A stretch of 64,000 bases of DNA from Papaver somniferum (GCF_003573695.1 NC_039361.1:96226279-96290278); one strand, 5' to 3'. Positions 22,739 to 34,492 are shown, counted from the first letter of the stretch. A program made the numbers and translations. The notes: generated by a model not told the origin, from the letters alone.

Positions 22739-24489
22739 CAAAGAAACCAAGATTTTATGCTACTTACATAATCATTTGTTGAGAGAATAATGTGGTTCCT
22801 GTATTGAGGTTTATGCGGCAATTCCATCTTTGTTTTCAGCATGGTGGTGTAGTAATCAATAATGAAACCGTGAATGTTTTGATTATTCATTAGATGCTGT
22901 ATATGCTTTCCATTGATGATTATTTCCGAATCAGTATTGCAGAAATAAAAACTATAAGCTTTGTCGCTGCATTTTCAACAAATAAAAAACAAATGAAAAT
23001 TTAATTAAAAAAATCTAGCATATAACCAAAAAGAAAAAACTATGTGATCTGAGTTGTATTACATACCATTCTTTTGCATTCTGAAAAAACGGTTGGATGA
23101 TTTCTTTTTCGTCGTCACTGCATTTTTTCCACAATTTCAGTCTTTGTGGCCTTGTCAGTTTTTTCGGTTCGGGTGGTGTGACGTCAATGACATTCTCGAG
23201 GTCAATTATTTCGCTTTCCTTCTTTACCTTCTTCTTTTTTCCTTTTCCACCTTTTCTTTGTCTCCTTGTTCTCTTAGGAGGTGATTGGCTTCGAAGTTTA
23301 TACGTCTTTATCTTTGGACTTTCTCCTTTCTTCACCCGTTTTACAAGAGAACTGACTTCTTTTCTTCTGCTTCCGATGCTTTTGCTTCTTCTGATTGTTC
23401 CTCTGATTCTGTTTCCTCTTCAGTTTGCTCTTCAACTACATCCACATTATAAATATGGTTCAACCCTTGCAGTATTGCAGCTTGTGATTTATTTCCAGAA
23501 CAATCCTCTTTTGTTTCTTGTGTTGCCGTACGATTTACCTCAAACATTATTGCACCAAAACTTGGAGTTGTACCCGTATGCACATACCCAGATTCATCTG
23601 GTTTTATTGTTGTAATTGGAGGAGTATCATACACAACCACTTCCTACTCGTTCTTCTCCTCATTTTGTTCAACAAACTAATTCTTCTCTTCTACAATTCC
23701 AACTGATGTTACAATTTTCTCGACCAATGAATTGAGCTCCAAATCATCAGCTTTCTTTAAATTTCTTCCCGCAGCAAAGCCGTCTTTCCAACTGTCCATA
23801 GGTGTGGTAGATTTAGGTTCTTCTATAAACTTCATTGCACTTTAAAAACCCTTCTGCCAAACTTTTCTTGAGTTCCCAAAATACTTGGAGTTCCATCTGA
23901 CAAAGACTCGTTCATTTCTTGTGTGTCTTCATTGTTCACAACCACTGTATCTTCGACTTCCATGTTTACTCTCGTTTCATTCCCATATGTTGCTGGATCG
24001 TTTGCTGCAGAGTTCATTTCATGTTCATTCCCTTTTCCAGATGATTCTGCATCTTATTTCTGTGTGAACACATTATCCAAATCATCAAATTCCTTCCCTG
24101 TATATTTTGGATTAGTTGTTTTCATTGATTCCTGAAAAATCCTTTCCTCTTCCTTCCATTCATTTATGTTCTTGTCAATCTCAGCAAGTCGCTCCGCTTC
24201 TCCAGCTTGCAACTCTATTTTCTCTTTGTTCCTTTCATACAAATTTCTCAAGAATATCGTGCCGCTGACGAACAGTTTAATTTGAGCCTTTGTCGTATAA
24301 TGAATTCCGTGCTTGTCGCACACAAGAAACACGTTTTCTTCCTCTAGTTCCTCTAACTTAAGCCTCTTTTCTTCCAGTTCTCTTGCAGGTCCCCATAGGT
24401 CAATTAAATAGTTCTCATCAGCAGAAACTGGATCAACACAGTCTTGACGAAAATGCGAAACATTATCAACACAAATCAAATTTTTGTAG

Positions 24490-24795
24490 ACACTAAAACT
24501 GGATCAACACTAGTTGTTTACCCCATTCATTTGGATAAACTCCCATTGTTGATCCACAAACAAACTGACACTAAAACTGGATCAACAATGGCTGTTTACC
24601 CCATTCATTTGGATAAACTCCCATTGTTGATCCACAAACAAACTGACACTATTACTGGATCAAAAATGGTTGTTTACCCCATTCACTTGGATAAAATCCC
24701 ATTGTTGATCCACAAACAAACTGACACTAAAACCGGATCAACATTGGTTGTTTACCCCATCCACTCGGATAAACTCCCATTGTTGATTCATAAAA
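24490..24795. repeat. Cluster 5: four tandem 78-bp units of paired motifs
   Basis: Each unit holds two motif copies about 30 bases apart, joined by TACCCCATTCAYTT (Y is C or T) and spaced by ACAAACAAACTGACACT. Exact-arm copies include 24533-24555. The array falls between coding blocks of the minus-strand gene. A 133-codon plus-strand frame here is the repeat read through. Confidence 0.88.
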
Positions 24796-26829
24796 AAAAC
24801 TGGTACATTTGTAATAGTAAAGATAAATATAGTAAAAAAAAATAAAAAAAATTACCTGATGCTTGAACCAAGTCATATCGATGTTCTTCTTCGAGACTTT
24901 CTTGCCAAAATCACTTACAAGCTTCTTGCACAATTTGCGCTGGTCCCATCGTAGGAATCTCGGAGTTGAATTTTAGAAATTCTCCCTTTTGCTGATGTAC
25001 TTTTCTGTATGTTCGCAGAACCAACACTGCATTGTATAAAACAACAAGGTTAGTTTTATCCTACAGTATGCATTTCACTCTCGACAACAATAAACATTTT
25101 AAACGTTTTTTCTTACCACTAGGAGAGTTGTGCAGCCAGCGACAGTTAGTTGTTTCTCTTTCCTTTTTTCCAAGTTCGAAATCAAGTGTTCTACAACGTG
25201 ATCCGGCCATGACACTTTTTCCATCAGTAAAATATGAGGCAACAATTTCTTTGGAAAGCTTGTAGTTCCAGCATTTGGGAATAAGAAAACCATACACAAC
25301 CACATAGAAAAAACTGTCACAAAATGCTCCGGATCAGACTCATCTTCTGCTGCCATTTTCAGTTTCTTTACAACTCCCCCCTTCTTTATTGCATCTGGAC
25401 AATCTACCGGCTTTTCTGGTCTGAACCTTTTATTCAAGAATTCGCTGTAGTCAAGTCCTTTCTTTGGTTTAAGTAGCTGCTGCAATTCTTCACTCTCTAT
25501 GAGTCTTCTTACCTTGAATATGAAAGCGAAATCCCTTGCTTCTAGACGACACTCTTCCGATTCTCCAAATTTGAACTTACTGGTTTCTTTATTGAATGCA
25601 CTCATCAGCAGCTGCATTGCTAGATTAATCTTTCATCCATTTATCACTCATTTGACTTATGTCTGTTACATAGAATGGGCTGATTAACTCCCAAAACGTA
25701 GAGTTCTTTAGTGCAAGTTCGTTCTGATTATTTCCATCTTCTACTTGAAATTTTTGCATAAAAATTCCCCATTTCAGCTAATGGTTGGAGACCTCCTTTG
25801 AATTTATTTTCTTTTGCTCTTGACGGTCCTGCATACATGAAACTCAAATTAGTTTCATTTTCATTTTCGATTTTTAAACAACATATTTTATAAACCTGCA
25901 CAAGTATTCAAATCGATGTTTTTACCTTTGAGCTATGTATTTGGTTTGCCCTTTTTTGCTACTTCTTCTTTTTGCTCTTTCTCTTCCTCTTCCTCTTCTT
26001 CCCTATCTATATCATCTTCATCTGATTCTGATTTCGATTCTTCTGATTCTTCCTCAACTACCTTCTTGTTTTTCAGCTTTCCTTGTGGTTCTTCTTTGAA
26101 TTTGTTTTCTTTCGCCCTTGAACCGCTTGCATACATAAAAATCAGTCATTTTCATTTTGTTTTCAATTTTTTGAAGCAACATAGTTAGATATACCATCAC
26201 AAATATTACAATGTATTTTTTTTTACCTTTGAGGCTTTCTTCGGTTTACCCTTTTCTGGTTTTTCCTCTTCTTCTGACTTTGTATCATTTTCATCTGATT
26301 CTGATTGCTCTTCTTCTTCGGATTCTGATTCTGATTCTCCCGGTTCTTCCTCAGTTATCTTCCTGAGTTTCAACTTTAACTTTTGTTGTGGTACTTCATT
26401 TGTACTCCTGCTCTTCCTCTTTCTTGTTTCCTCTTTCTTGTTCTTTGCATTCCTTTGATGACTTTCTTCAGTTTTTGGTATTTTGGTATCAACAAATCTT
26501 TATCATCATCTTTCTTCCCTTCTTCTTCGGATTATGATTCCGACTCTTCTGGTTTTTCCTCAACTATCTTCTTGTGTTTCCCCTTTCTTTGTGTTTCTTC
26601 ATTTGTATTTTTGTTGCCTATTTTTCAATTGTCTTATTGTTCTTCACATTTCTTTTTGGTTCTTTACCTTGCTTACTCTCTTGTGAGACATTTTGATCTT
26701 CATTCATATTACTTATCCTTGGTGATCTCCTAAACATTGTATCTTCTCAACCTGAGTTCAACAATTATTATAGTTAGCATTCATATTTTCATATTAGAAA
26801 ACAACATAACTAGCAAATATTTCATTTCT

Positions 26830-27160
26830 ATGGATTAACTACTGTTGTTGATCCATTGAAATGTATAAACTTCTATTGTTTATCCTATTGTTTATTTGGA
26901 TCAACTGTTGTTGTTTATCCCCTAAATTGGATAAACTTCTACCGTTGATCCATTTTATTTGTAAGTACTGTTGTTGATACAAAAATCCTTTAGAAACACA
27001 TATTCACCCATTAACAGTATAACAAATATGCATACAATGGGTCAACTTCTAATGTTTATCCAATTTTTTATTTGGATCAACTGCTATTGTTTATCCCCTA
27101 AATTGGATCAACTTCTATTGTTTATCCAATTTTTTTTGGATCAAGTACAGTTGTTGGTAC
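26830..27160. repeat. Cluster 6 of the 23-bp motif
   Basis: At least seven copies upstream (in sense) of the minus-strand gene. Those near 26899, 27076 and 27108 have both arms intact. Confidence 0.83.
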
Positions 27161-27312
27161 AAAAATATCTAAAACTCCTTCGGAAACACATTTTCACCCA
27201 TCAATACCCATCAACAATAGATCGAATTTGCAAAATCATTACATTAACAAAATTAATGGAAACATATAATCATTACATTAACAAAATCAAGACTAAAACA
27301 TACATGTATCAA

Positions 27313-27540
27313 TTAAACATTGAATTTAACTTTCACGAGGTGGCGTAGCCCCCGAGTGAGTTGCGACGTAATACAATATGTAGCTCAGGTTAGTTTAGAC
27401 TACTTTTCTTTTTGGTTTGCATTGAAATTCATGCTTTAAGTACCTTTTATTGGATCAATTGTGGTATTTTACACAAAAACATCACTGAAATTGATAAAAT
27501 TCTAATGTTTATCCAATTTTTATTTGGATCAACTGCTATT
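27313..27540. repeat. Direct repeat near MULE right end (second copy)
   Basis: Copy of 18417-18690 in the same orientation. The hairpin is decayed: left arm CACGAGGTGGC against intact right arm GCCCCCGAGTG. Flanking sequence including GACTACTTTTCTT and TTCATGCTTTAA is conserved. Confidence 0.78.
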
Positions 27541-27620
27541 ATTTATCCCCTAAATTAGATCAACTGCTACTGTTTATCCAATTTTAATTTGGATCAAGTA
27601 CAGCTGTTGATACAAAAAAA
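27450..27620. repeat. Cluster 7 of the 23-bp motif, near the right MULE end
   Basis: Five degenerate copies near 27453, 27492, 27528, 27559 and 27590. It mirrors cluster 1 in its position next to the direct repeat. Confidence 0.78.
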
Positions 27621-28411
27621 TTTAAAACTCCTTCAGAAACACATTTTCACCCATCAATACCCATCAACAGTAGATCGAATTTGCATCTGAGCAAAACAAT
27701 ACTAAAAGTTTGAAGAGAAATATCAACTTTCAACATAACTAGTATATATAACCTACACAGATTTAACGACATATCATTTCCTTCCACAAATATCCCAAGA
27801 ACACTAATCAAAACTCAAAAATAACTATACAAGACAAAAATCAAACCTAATCAGTAAATTTCAGTGTGAAAATCAACCAAATACAAACATATAATCATTA
27901 CATTAACAAAATCAATACTAAAACATACATGCATCAATTAAATCTGACATCAAAATTAGGTTTTACTTGTTCGATTTTTGCAATCTTCAAATCGTCCAAT
28001 TATATTTCTGATGATGAAACGAAAGTGAAACTCGATTAGGTTTGTGATGAAACCTAATTTATATGGTTGCTTTTCAGTTTATTTTTCGGTTTTTCAGATC
28101 GTGGTTGTTATCAGAGAGAGAAGAACAACATTTATCTCGTTGATTTTCAGTTTCAACTGCAACGGCTAGTGGATTAATTCTCTGTAACGGCTAGTTGATT
28201 GATTATCTCATTGATTTTTAGTTTTCTTTGGAGAAGATAACTGTCCGATCTCGAGAATGGGTAAACGTAAATGAACTGATGTGAACGAGAGAGAGAGAAG
28301 ACTGTGAAGGAAATGAGAATTAATGTGTCCGTTTTTGTTTAATATGATATTTATATCGGGGGCACTTTAGTAATCTAATAATTCCTGATTTTAATTCCTG
28401 AAATTAGTAGG

Positions 28412-28482
28412 GATATATTTATTTTGGGAAAGGATATATTTGTTGGGTTTGAAAAGCAAGGACATATAAATAATGTACCCAC
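28412..28482 (-). repeat. Right terminal inverted repeat of the MULE
   Basis: On the minus strand begins GTGGGTACATT; see the left repeat. Its divergence from the left end indicates an old insertion. Confidence 0.7.
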
Positions 28483-28991
28483 CATTTATAACCTTGGTGA
28501 TATATGATTTATGATTATCCTATTACTATCTATGCCTTCTATGATTAGTACTAGGGTTTCTACTATCTAGGTTGAGAAAAAACATATTCTTTGATAATAT
28601 TCGATAAATCTTAAACGTCACATCTTTTATGTACTATCTAGGTTTGCTATTATACATGAGTTAAATGAGATCTTTGTGAAAGACATAAGTGAAACTTAGC
28701 CTAGAACGGATTCCGTAGCCTTGACACTTTACATCCTTGATTACTCGTTAGATTATTTTCTTTGTGAAAGACATAAGTGACACTTTTATAAATTTGCTTT
28801 ATTTACTCGTTAGATTATTTTCTTAGTACAACTATCTTTGAAATATTGAATCTTGGTTAGTCAGTTCTTGATATTGATTAGTAGTAGTTTTCACACTCCT
28901 TGAGAGAACATACCTTGCTTGCTATTGCGTGCTCTTTTTACACCGTGCGCTTGCGGTAAAACTAGGTCGGTCTACCGGCCTATCAAGTTTT

Positions 28992-29009
28992 TGGCGCCGC
29001 TGCCTGGGA
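28992..29009 (+). promoter_or_regulatory. tRNA-Asp primer binding site of element D
   Basis: TGGCGCCGCTGCCTGGGA, 16 of 18 bases complementary to the 3' end of tRNA-Asp, six bases after the LTR end at 28985. Confidence 0.88.
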
Positions 29010-29084
29010 GTGGCTACAAAGTACTCTCTGACTGATATTATTGATTTTCTAGTCGTAGTTTAGGATTTATTTTCAGTAGTTAGT

Positions 29085-30887
29085 TTGTTTTTGTTTTTGT
29101 TTTTGGTTTTATTTTTGATTTTTCTTTTTAGTTCATTTTCATATTTTTCTTTTAGAATTTTCTTTACCGGTACTCTTGTTGCGGCGAAGACGTTTTACCG
29201 AGAGGATGAGTCCAGGCCTCTCAGAGAATACATGTATGAACCACAATATCAGCAGATTCGGGTACAAAATCGTCTCAGGTATGGAAATTCTTATCAGCAT
29301 TACTACGAAACTGATGATTATTCACATGAGTACCGAAGTTACCATCAGGATGATTTATCACATGTTGAGATTTTCGATCATAATATATCTAGTCTGGAAA
29401 GACGATTAGAGATGCTAGAAAACCAGAGGCCGTATGAAAATAATAATCAGGTTTATAGTAACTCGTGTTCCATTCATTCACATAAGTACCAAACCCAATA
29501 CCATGGGGATAATTATTTGCATGAGGTATGTGAAAAATCTTTGAATTGGCAGCACAATGAGGTTTTAGACTATAGAAATTTGATTTTGGATGATAGCTTA
29601 AGGTTGTATAAATTAAAAGTTAGTTGAGAAACGTCTCAACTTCAATATACCACTCAAAGATCCTTAGAAAATATTGAATATCAAGTAGGTCAAATGACTA
29701 GGAAGTTAGAGGAGGAACAAAATTGGTTCCCAAACAAGCCTCAATCCAAATCTAATTGTACTTCAGAGTATATTGATTATTCTTCTGAGGAAGAAACTGA
29801 TGATGATCAGCTCGTAGAAGTTTCGAGTGGAAGTGAGGATACCCAAGATTCTCAAAATTCAGATAATTATGATGTAGAAGAACCTGCATATGTAGAGGAT
29901 GCTACTATTGAGTGTCATGACTCAAAGGAGATAGATGTTCATAATGAGAAACTTTCTAATCATTTGAATTGTGAGATTTATACGGGTCACATAGTTGAAA
30001 ATGATAATGATATGGTTATTCATGATATTGTTGTTGTACTATGCTCAACTTTTGCGGATTCATCTAGTGATCTACTGAACGCCTTTGTGACTTTTGTGAA
30101 AGTTGAAAAAATTGATGTTGGTCAGGTAATTTGTAGCGACGAACTTGAACCTTTATCTGTTTCCTTATTGCATTTTGATAATTTGAAAGATCCTATTATG
30201 CATGAAACTATTGATGCAGTAGGTCCATTTTTTGTTGATCCATCTAATAGTTCTTGAGATGCATGTATGAATGTGGATCCAATTGATAAAGGGCAGTTAA
30301 CTTGGACTGCTGATTCTGAACCACTCTCCATTTGTTTAGCCCATTTTGCAGACTCCGATGACCCTATGCTAACTGACATTGTCAATGCATTTGATCCTCC
30401 GATGGGTAATATAGGTAACTTAACAGCGGAAGTTATTTCTGCGGACCTAAACCCAGATTTAGGAGTTGTTTCTTTTGATGAACTTAAGACATTAGATGTA
30501 TGCTTAGATCGTTTTGCCGAGTTTGATGGTCCGATAACTATTGTAATTTTTAGTGCATTGCTTCCTCCTATTTCTAGTGAAGATAGTTTGTACACTGAAA
30601 ATATTTCAATTGATCTTGAACTAGATTTAGTGTTTGCCATCCGAATGAACACTACTGAACAGTCTGTACCTTTTTGTATGAATAATTTACTTATCCCCGT
30701 GAAGTATGATTTGATTACTACGGAATATTTGGAGCATGGAATGGATTTTCGCATATGCTTGGATGATTATAGTTTTTGCAGGCTCTTATTTGCAGCTAAC
30801 CTGATATGTTGGGTTGATTCTCAGCTTTTCAGACTTTATTTATATGCTTGGCAGGTTGTTATTGTGTATCACCTTCACTTTGTTTGA
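29085..30887 (+). pseudogene. Long acidic ORF of non-autonomous element D
   Basis: One reading frame of about 600 codons broken only by TGA at 29625-29627 and 30255-30257. The first 25 codons are Phe/Leu-rich and probably untranslated leader; the ORF may start nearer 29220 (MYEPQYQQ). Then come a Tyr/His-rich region, a short coiled-coil-like stretch (MTRKLEEEQ, 29694) and a Glu/Asp/Ser-rich region. Three degenerate copies of a 30-residue motif follow, with cores SLLHF (about 30140), CLAHF (30310) and CLDRF (30480). The C-terminal block has WVDSQLFRLYLYAW. The motif, EVISADL and C-block align with the A and B ORFs, and the motif with the F linker. No RT or integrase. It could be a gag substitute or RNA-associated protein; that is inference. 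Confidence 0.7.
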
Positions 30888-31039
30888 GATCACTTGTTGT
30901 GCGCAAGCTGGGAAAAAAATATTTGTTTCTTCGTGGGAGTCATCCCATCGGATTTGTTCCCCTTACTTTATCTTTTATTTTTATTTGCCTATCGCATTTA
31001 AGGAATTCTCCACCTTGAATTTTACTTTGAATGACTCAA

Positions 31040-31078
31040 CTTACATTGAGGACAATGTAAGATTCAAGTGTGGGGGAG
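31040..31078 (+). promoter_or_regulatory. Hairpin and first polypurine-like tract (element D)
   Basis: Stem-loop at 31040-31061, arms CTTACATTG and CAATGTAAG, loop AGGA, followed by AAGTGTGGGGGAG. The outermost pair is C-G where A and B have A-T, which is a compensatory change. Confidence 0.78.
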
Positions 31079-31139
31079 TGGTTAAGCATATAGATTTGTG
31101 GTAGGTATTTACTTTTGCTAGAATTTTTCAAAAAAAAAA

Positions 31140-31510
31140 AAAATTCTTGCGTGAAATGAACAACTGTTGAGCGGGTCTTAAATTATTATTATTATTATTT
31201 TGCACGACATGACCAGCTGTTGAACGGGTCTTTTGGATTATCTGTTTCGTTGTTTAACAGATTTATATACACCACTGTTTAGTGGTTTGGTCTAGCTGTT
31301 TAGCATTCATACCTTTACCACTGTTTAGTGGTTTCGTCTTGCTGTTTAGCATACATTTCTCTATCAATGTTTAGTGGTTCCGTCTAGCTATTTAGCATAC
31401 ATATTTACACCACTGTTTAGTGGTTCCGTATAGCTGTTTAGCAGAATATTTACACCACAGTTTAGTGGTTCCGTCAAGCTGTTTAGCAGACGTCTCTCCA
31501 TATCCAGCTG
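31140..31510 (+). repeat. Two repeat types between the polypurine tracts of D
   Basis: Two copies of the A/B-type motif (ATGACCAGCTGTTGAACGGG at about 31208) are followed by about six copies of a unit near 41 bases with CACTGTTTAGTGGTT and AGCTGTTTAGCA. Both types centre on AGCTGTT. Confidence 0.82.
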
Positions 31511-31573
31511 TATAGAGGATACTTATTTTTATTATTTTGCTCGGGACCATCAAAATGTAAGTGTGGAGAAATT

Positions 31574-33993
31574 TGATAAGCACGGAAATGTGACGTTCTA
31601 CTCCCATATTTACACTAGCTAGGTCTCGATATTTCACTAATAATTATCTTTTGGAGCTTTTACAGGAATAGCAAGTGAAATCATCTCACCCGGAGAACCG
31701 ATGGCCTTGAAGCTAAATCGGTCCTTGCAACTTGCATGCAAAGTAGGGGTGTGCAACGGACGGACGTTTGCGGATTAGGGGTCACCCGCAACCAAACCGT
31801 CAAAGCTGCGGATTTGAAAAATCAAACCGTGACCGGCCCAATCATCCGCGGATCCGCGGATTGTGCGGGACCGGTTGCGGATTAACCGCGGATTAGGGAT
31901 AAAAAAAAAAGATATCTGGGCCTGTCTTTGGCATCGTGTTTTTAGTTGGTAGTCGTTACTACCGTTGCGTAAAGCCTAGTGGAAGCTCATTTAAGGTTTT
32001 ACTTTACTATTGAATTGAATTGGAAGCCTAGTGGAAGCCAATGCTATTGAATTGGGGTCTGGGCCTGTCTTATGTTATAAGGTTTTACTTTACTAACCTA
32101 CGGTGCGGGTAATCCGCGGTTTTCAATATTCAACCGCACCCAAACCGCTAAAACGTGCGGATTTGAGAATCCCACCCGTATCCGGCCCATACGTTTTACG
32201 GTTTGGGTGAAATCCGCAATTTTGCGGACGGATACGGATCAAATCCGCGGTTCCGGTTTTTATGCTCACCCCTAATATTGCAAAGGAATCCGAGCTTATA
32301 CAGAGATTGTGGGCTGGCAAGCCAACGATTCATGGGCCGCACCACTTAAGCCATCCAATGGCCAAGAGGTTGAACCAAGAAATCATTTCTGCGCCAAGCA
32401 TGTGAGCTGCACAAGAGAGTAAATGGGAGACGTGGCATCATTCCCACCACATCTCATTCTCTCTTATAAAAAACAGAACAAAATTATCTTCTCCTTTTAT
32501 CTAATGAATTTGGAGTATCATTTCAAGGATCTGTTGTTCTATGGTGCGAGATTTAGTGTTCAGAGAGAAATATTGATGATGAAAGAGCGCACACATAAGA
32601 AGAGAATGAAGACGTTGTGTGACTGCAACAACGTGACTCTCGCCGTCGTCGTTAGATCTCTGCCGATGAAGTTCAGGACCTCTTCCAGTAGCAACAACGA
32701 TGGATCTGTGGGGTTATCCAATGTTTCAGTTTTATTTGCAAGCAGCGGATTATGCCGAAACGGGAGCAGTTAAGATGTAAATGAAGTTTCAAGACCGAAA
32801 CTCTGCAGCAATGCTAGGTCGTGATGTTGGTTTGCTGTGAACGGAAACTGGGTTCATTCTATGAGCTCGGTTGATGGAATTCAGATATCAAGACGAAGAT
32901 GGAAGAGATGTACGTTGGCTGGTTTTTTATGGGGCTGCTGCCATCAGTTCAGTTGATTGTGCTGGTTTGAAGTTCAAGGTCAAGACAGATAACAAGGAGA
33001 TGACTGTGATGGTTAGTAGGTGAGTCTGATGTTGAGAAATTGTCGCAATGTAACTTTTGGAGTTGAACTGAAGTTCAGGGAGAAAAGAACGATGTTGTAG
33101 CCGGAGTTGGATAGTGGCCTAAATTTGAAGAAATGGTTCTGTTAAGTGGATTGGGCCGTGAACAATAAGCTGGGTCAGAGTTGGAGCTGTTGGAAGACCT
33201 ATATATCTCACCATCAACAGAGATTGGAGGCACGCCATTTTGAGGGAAGAAACTAGGTTTAGCTTTATTTGATTTTTCATATGTTTAGCTCTATACTATG
33301 CTTATCATTTTCCATGGCTTTTAAGAAAATCATGTCTAGCTATATTTCCTGTTAGGGCATATGATGAACTTGTAGGTTATTTTACTTATGTTCTCAAACA
33401 ATGGTTTCAAAAATAAAAGCTTAACATAATGTTTATGTTTCTCAAAATTGGGTTGATTGTTTTATGAGTTTTTCATGTCTTATGCCATGTGTATTTCGCA
33501 GTTGGGTTCTAAAACAATAATCCATTTATAACCTTGGTGATATATGATTTATGATTATCCTATGACTATCTATGCCTTGTATGATTAGTACCAGGGTTTC
33601 TACTATCTAGGTTGAGAACAAACATATTCTTTGATAATCTTCGATAAATCTTAAACGTCACATCTTCCATGTACTAGCTATGTTTGCTATTATACATGAG
33701 TTAAATGAGATCTTTGTGAAAGACATAAGTGAAACTCATCCTACAACGGATTCCGTAGCCTTGATACTTTACATTCTTGATAACAACTTTCTATAAATTT
33801 GCTTTATTTACTCGTTAGCTTATTTTCTTAGAACAACTATATCTCTGAAATATTGAATCTTGGTTAGTCAGTTCTTGGTATTGATTAGTAGTAGTTTTCA
33901 CACTCCTTGAGGGAACGAACCGTTCTTGTTATTATGTGTTCTTTTTGACACCATGCGCTTGCGGTAAAACAAGGTCGGTCTACCGATCTACCA
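31574..33993 (+). mobile_element. Right (3') LTR of element D
   Basis: Begins TGATAAGCACGG after the polypurine tract AAGTGTGGAGAAATT and ends CTACCA. It is 2,420 bp including a 534-bp MITE, so about 1.89 kb without it, equal to the reconstructed left LTR. It supplies the empty sites for all three insertions in the left LTR. Divergence between the two is visible throughout, so D is not recent. Confidence 0.88.
31744..32277. mobile_element. hAT-like MITE in the D right LTR
   Basis: Ends begin TAGGGGTGTGCA (left) and, inverted, TAGGGGTGAGCA (right). Flanks are ATGCAAAG (31736-31743) and TTGCAAAG (32278-32285), an 8-bp duplication with one mismatch; three extra bases lie next to the right end. 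The left D LTR has the empty site near 13010. The interior is rich in CCGCGGAT and ATCCGCGG sequence in both orientations, so most of it can fold back. No coding capacity. Confidence 0.75.
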
Positions 33994-33998
33994 AGTAC
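33994..33998. repeat. Right target-site duplication of element D
   Basis: AGTAC; see 12864-12868. F-like sequence of element C resumes directly (CATGTTATTTCT). Confidence 0.62.
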
Positions 33999-34190
33999 CA
34001 TGTTATTTCTATCACCTGAGCTCTGTGTTTTTATGAATTGACTCTATTTTTGGGTTCCTCAACTCCTACAACCAAGATGTTTCCATTCACTTAGATAGGT
34101 TAGTGTTATCCTTAATTGGCATAAATTTCTAAGATCTGGAGTTTAATAATGCAACAAAAAAGTTTATCTCATACCCCTGAACATAAATCT

Positions 34191-34208
34191 AACATTGTCC
34201 TCAATGTT
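34191..34208 (-). promoter_or_regulatory. AGGA-loop hairpin of element C
   Basis: Sense arms AACATTG and CAATGTT with loop AGGA. The innermost six pairs are as in A, B and D; the seventh pair is A-T here and T-A there. The following purine tract is decayed. Confidence 0.72.
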
Positions 34209-34492
34209 CTAATGATAAAATTTAAAGCATGAACAAGGAGAAACATTTATCACTTGAAGCAAAAGAGTTAAAGAAAGATATTACCGTGTTGCATGAGCAT
34301 GGGTTACCTCCCAATAAGTGTTAAGTTTAAAGTCTTCAGCCACACGTTAAATACCACAAAATGGCTAATTACCTTTCAAATCATATATCAATAGTCGAAA
34401 CGACTGTGGGTCAACAAAACCAAATAAAACTGCCACAATTATGAGACAACTGCACCGGATCAGAAAAATTAACAGACATAGCAAAACCTGAT

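Larger units (their letters stand above)
22003..26136 (-). pseudogene. Second MULE gene: acidic/DUF1985-like N-part, Ulp1-like C-part, broken
   Basis: Read right to left. First comes an acidic, Ser/Glu-rich N-region (25933-26136 and weaker blocks to 26750). Next is a 172-codon block (25099-25617) with FKFGESEE and RDFAFIF, resembling the DUF1985-type region that precedes Ulp1 domains in plant transposons. Then a Glu-rich coiled-coil stretch (24054-24479), a Lys/Arg-rich segment (23015-23335, nuclear-type) and the C48-like end. There the His of GYHWVVLAL (22435-22437) is followed by VYNSARL, where the family usually has Asp, and by AQDGCNCAL, which supplies Gln and Cys. Stops and frame changes break it. 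Likely a SUMO-type protease relative; the Asp-to-Asn change suggests loss of activity. Confidence 0.62.
17405..28482 (+). mobile_element. Mutator-like element (MULE) with transposase and Ulp1-like gene
   Basis: An 11.1 kb insertion in the D left LTR; the right LTR gives the empty site (near 33512). Degenerate terminal inverted repeats of about 70 bases (17405-17475 and 28412-28482) share GTGG, TGTCCTT, CTTTT, CAAATAT and ATCCTT in order. It carries a transposase on the plus strand (18871-21358) and a convergent minus-strand gene (about 22010-26136) whose end resembles a Ulp1/C48 protease, the arrangement known from plant Kaonashi-type MULEs. A 23-bp inverted-repeat motif recurs about 40 times in its non-coding parts. 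No target-site duplication is left. Both genes are broken. Confidence 0.82.
12869..28985 (+). mobile_element. Left (5') LTR of element D, split by three DNA transposons
   Basis: LTR segments lie at 12869-13102, 14704-15265, 16792-17404 and 28483-28985. Joined, they total about 1.9 kb and match the right LTR (31574-33993) segment by segment. The LTR starts TGATAAGCACG and ends CTATCA, directly before a tRNA-Asp primer site. A TATATAAA box is at 13030-13037. The LTR is related in its terminal sequence to those of A/B. Insertions: MULE-like 13103-14703, hAT-like 15266-16791, large MULE 17405-28482. Confidence 0.88.

Noticed and set aside
23097..23615. 172-codon Leu/Phe/Ser-rich plus-strand frame resembling a membrane protein
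   Set aside because: It is the antisense of the Lys/Arg- and Glu-rich coding blocks of the minus-strand Ulp1-like gene, which gives hydrophobic residues by complement.
24444..24845. 133-codon frame of repeating residues on the plus strand
   Set aside because: It is the tandem 78-bp motif array read in one frame; unit length is divisible by three so stops are absent by construction. It lies between coding blocks of the opposite-strand gene.
22003..26136. A host SUMO protease gene
   Set aside because: It lies inside MULE ends, convergent with the transposase, is interspersed with the element's own motif and carries several stops; a transposon gene is more likely.
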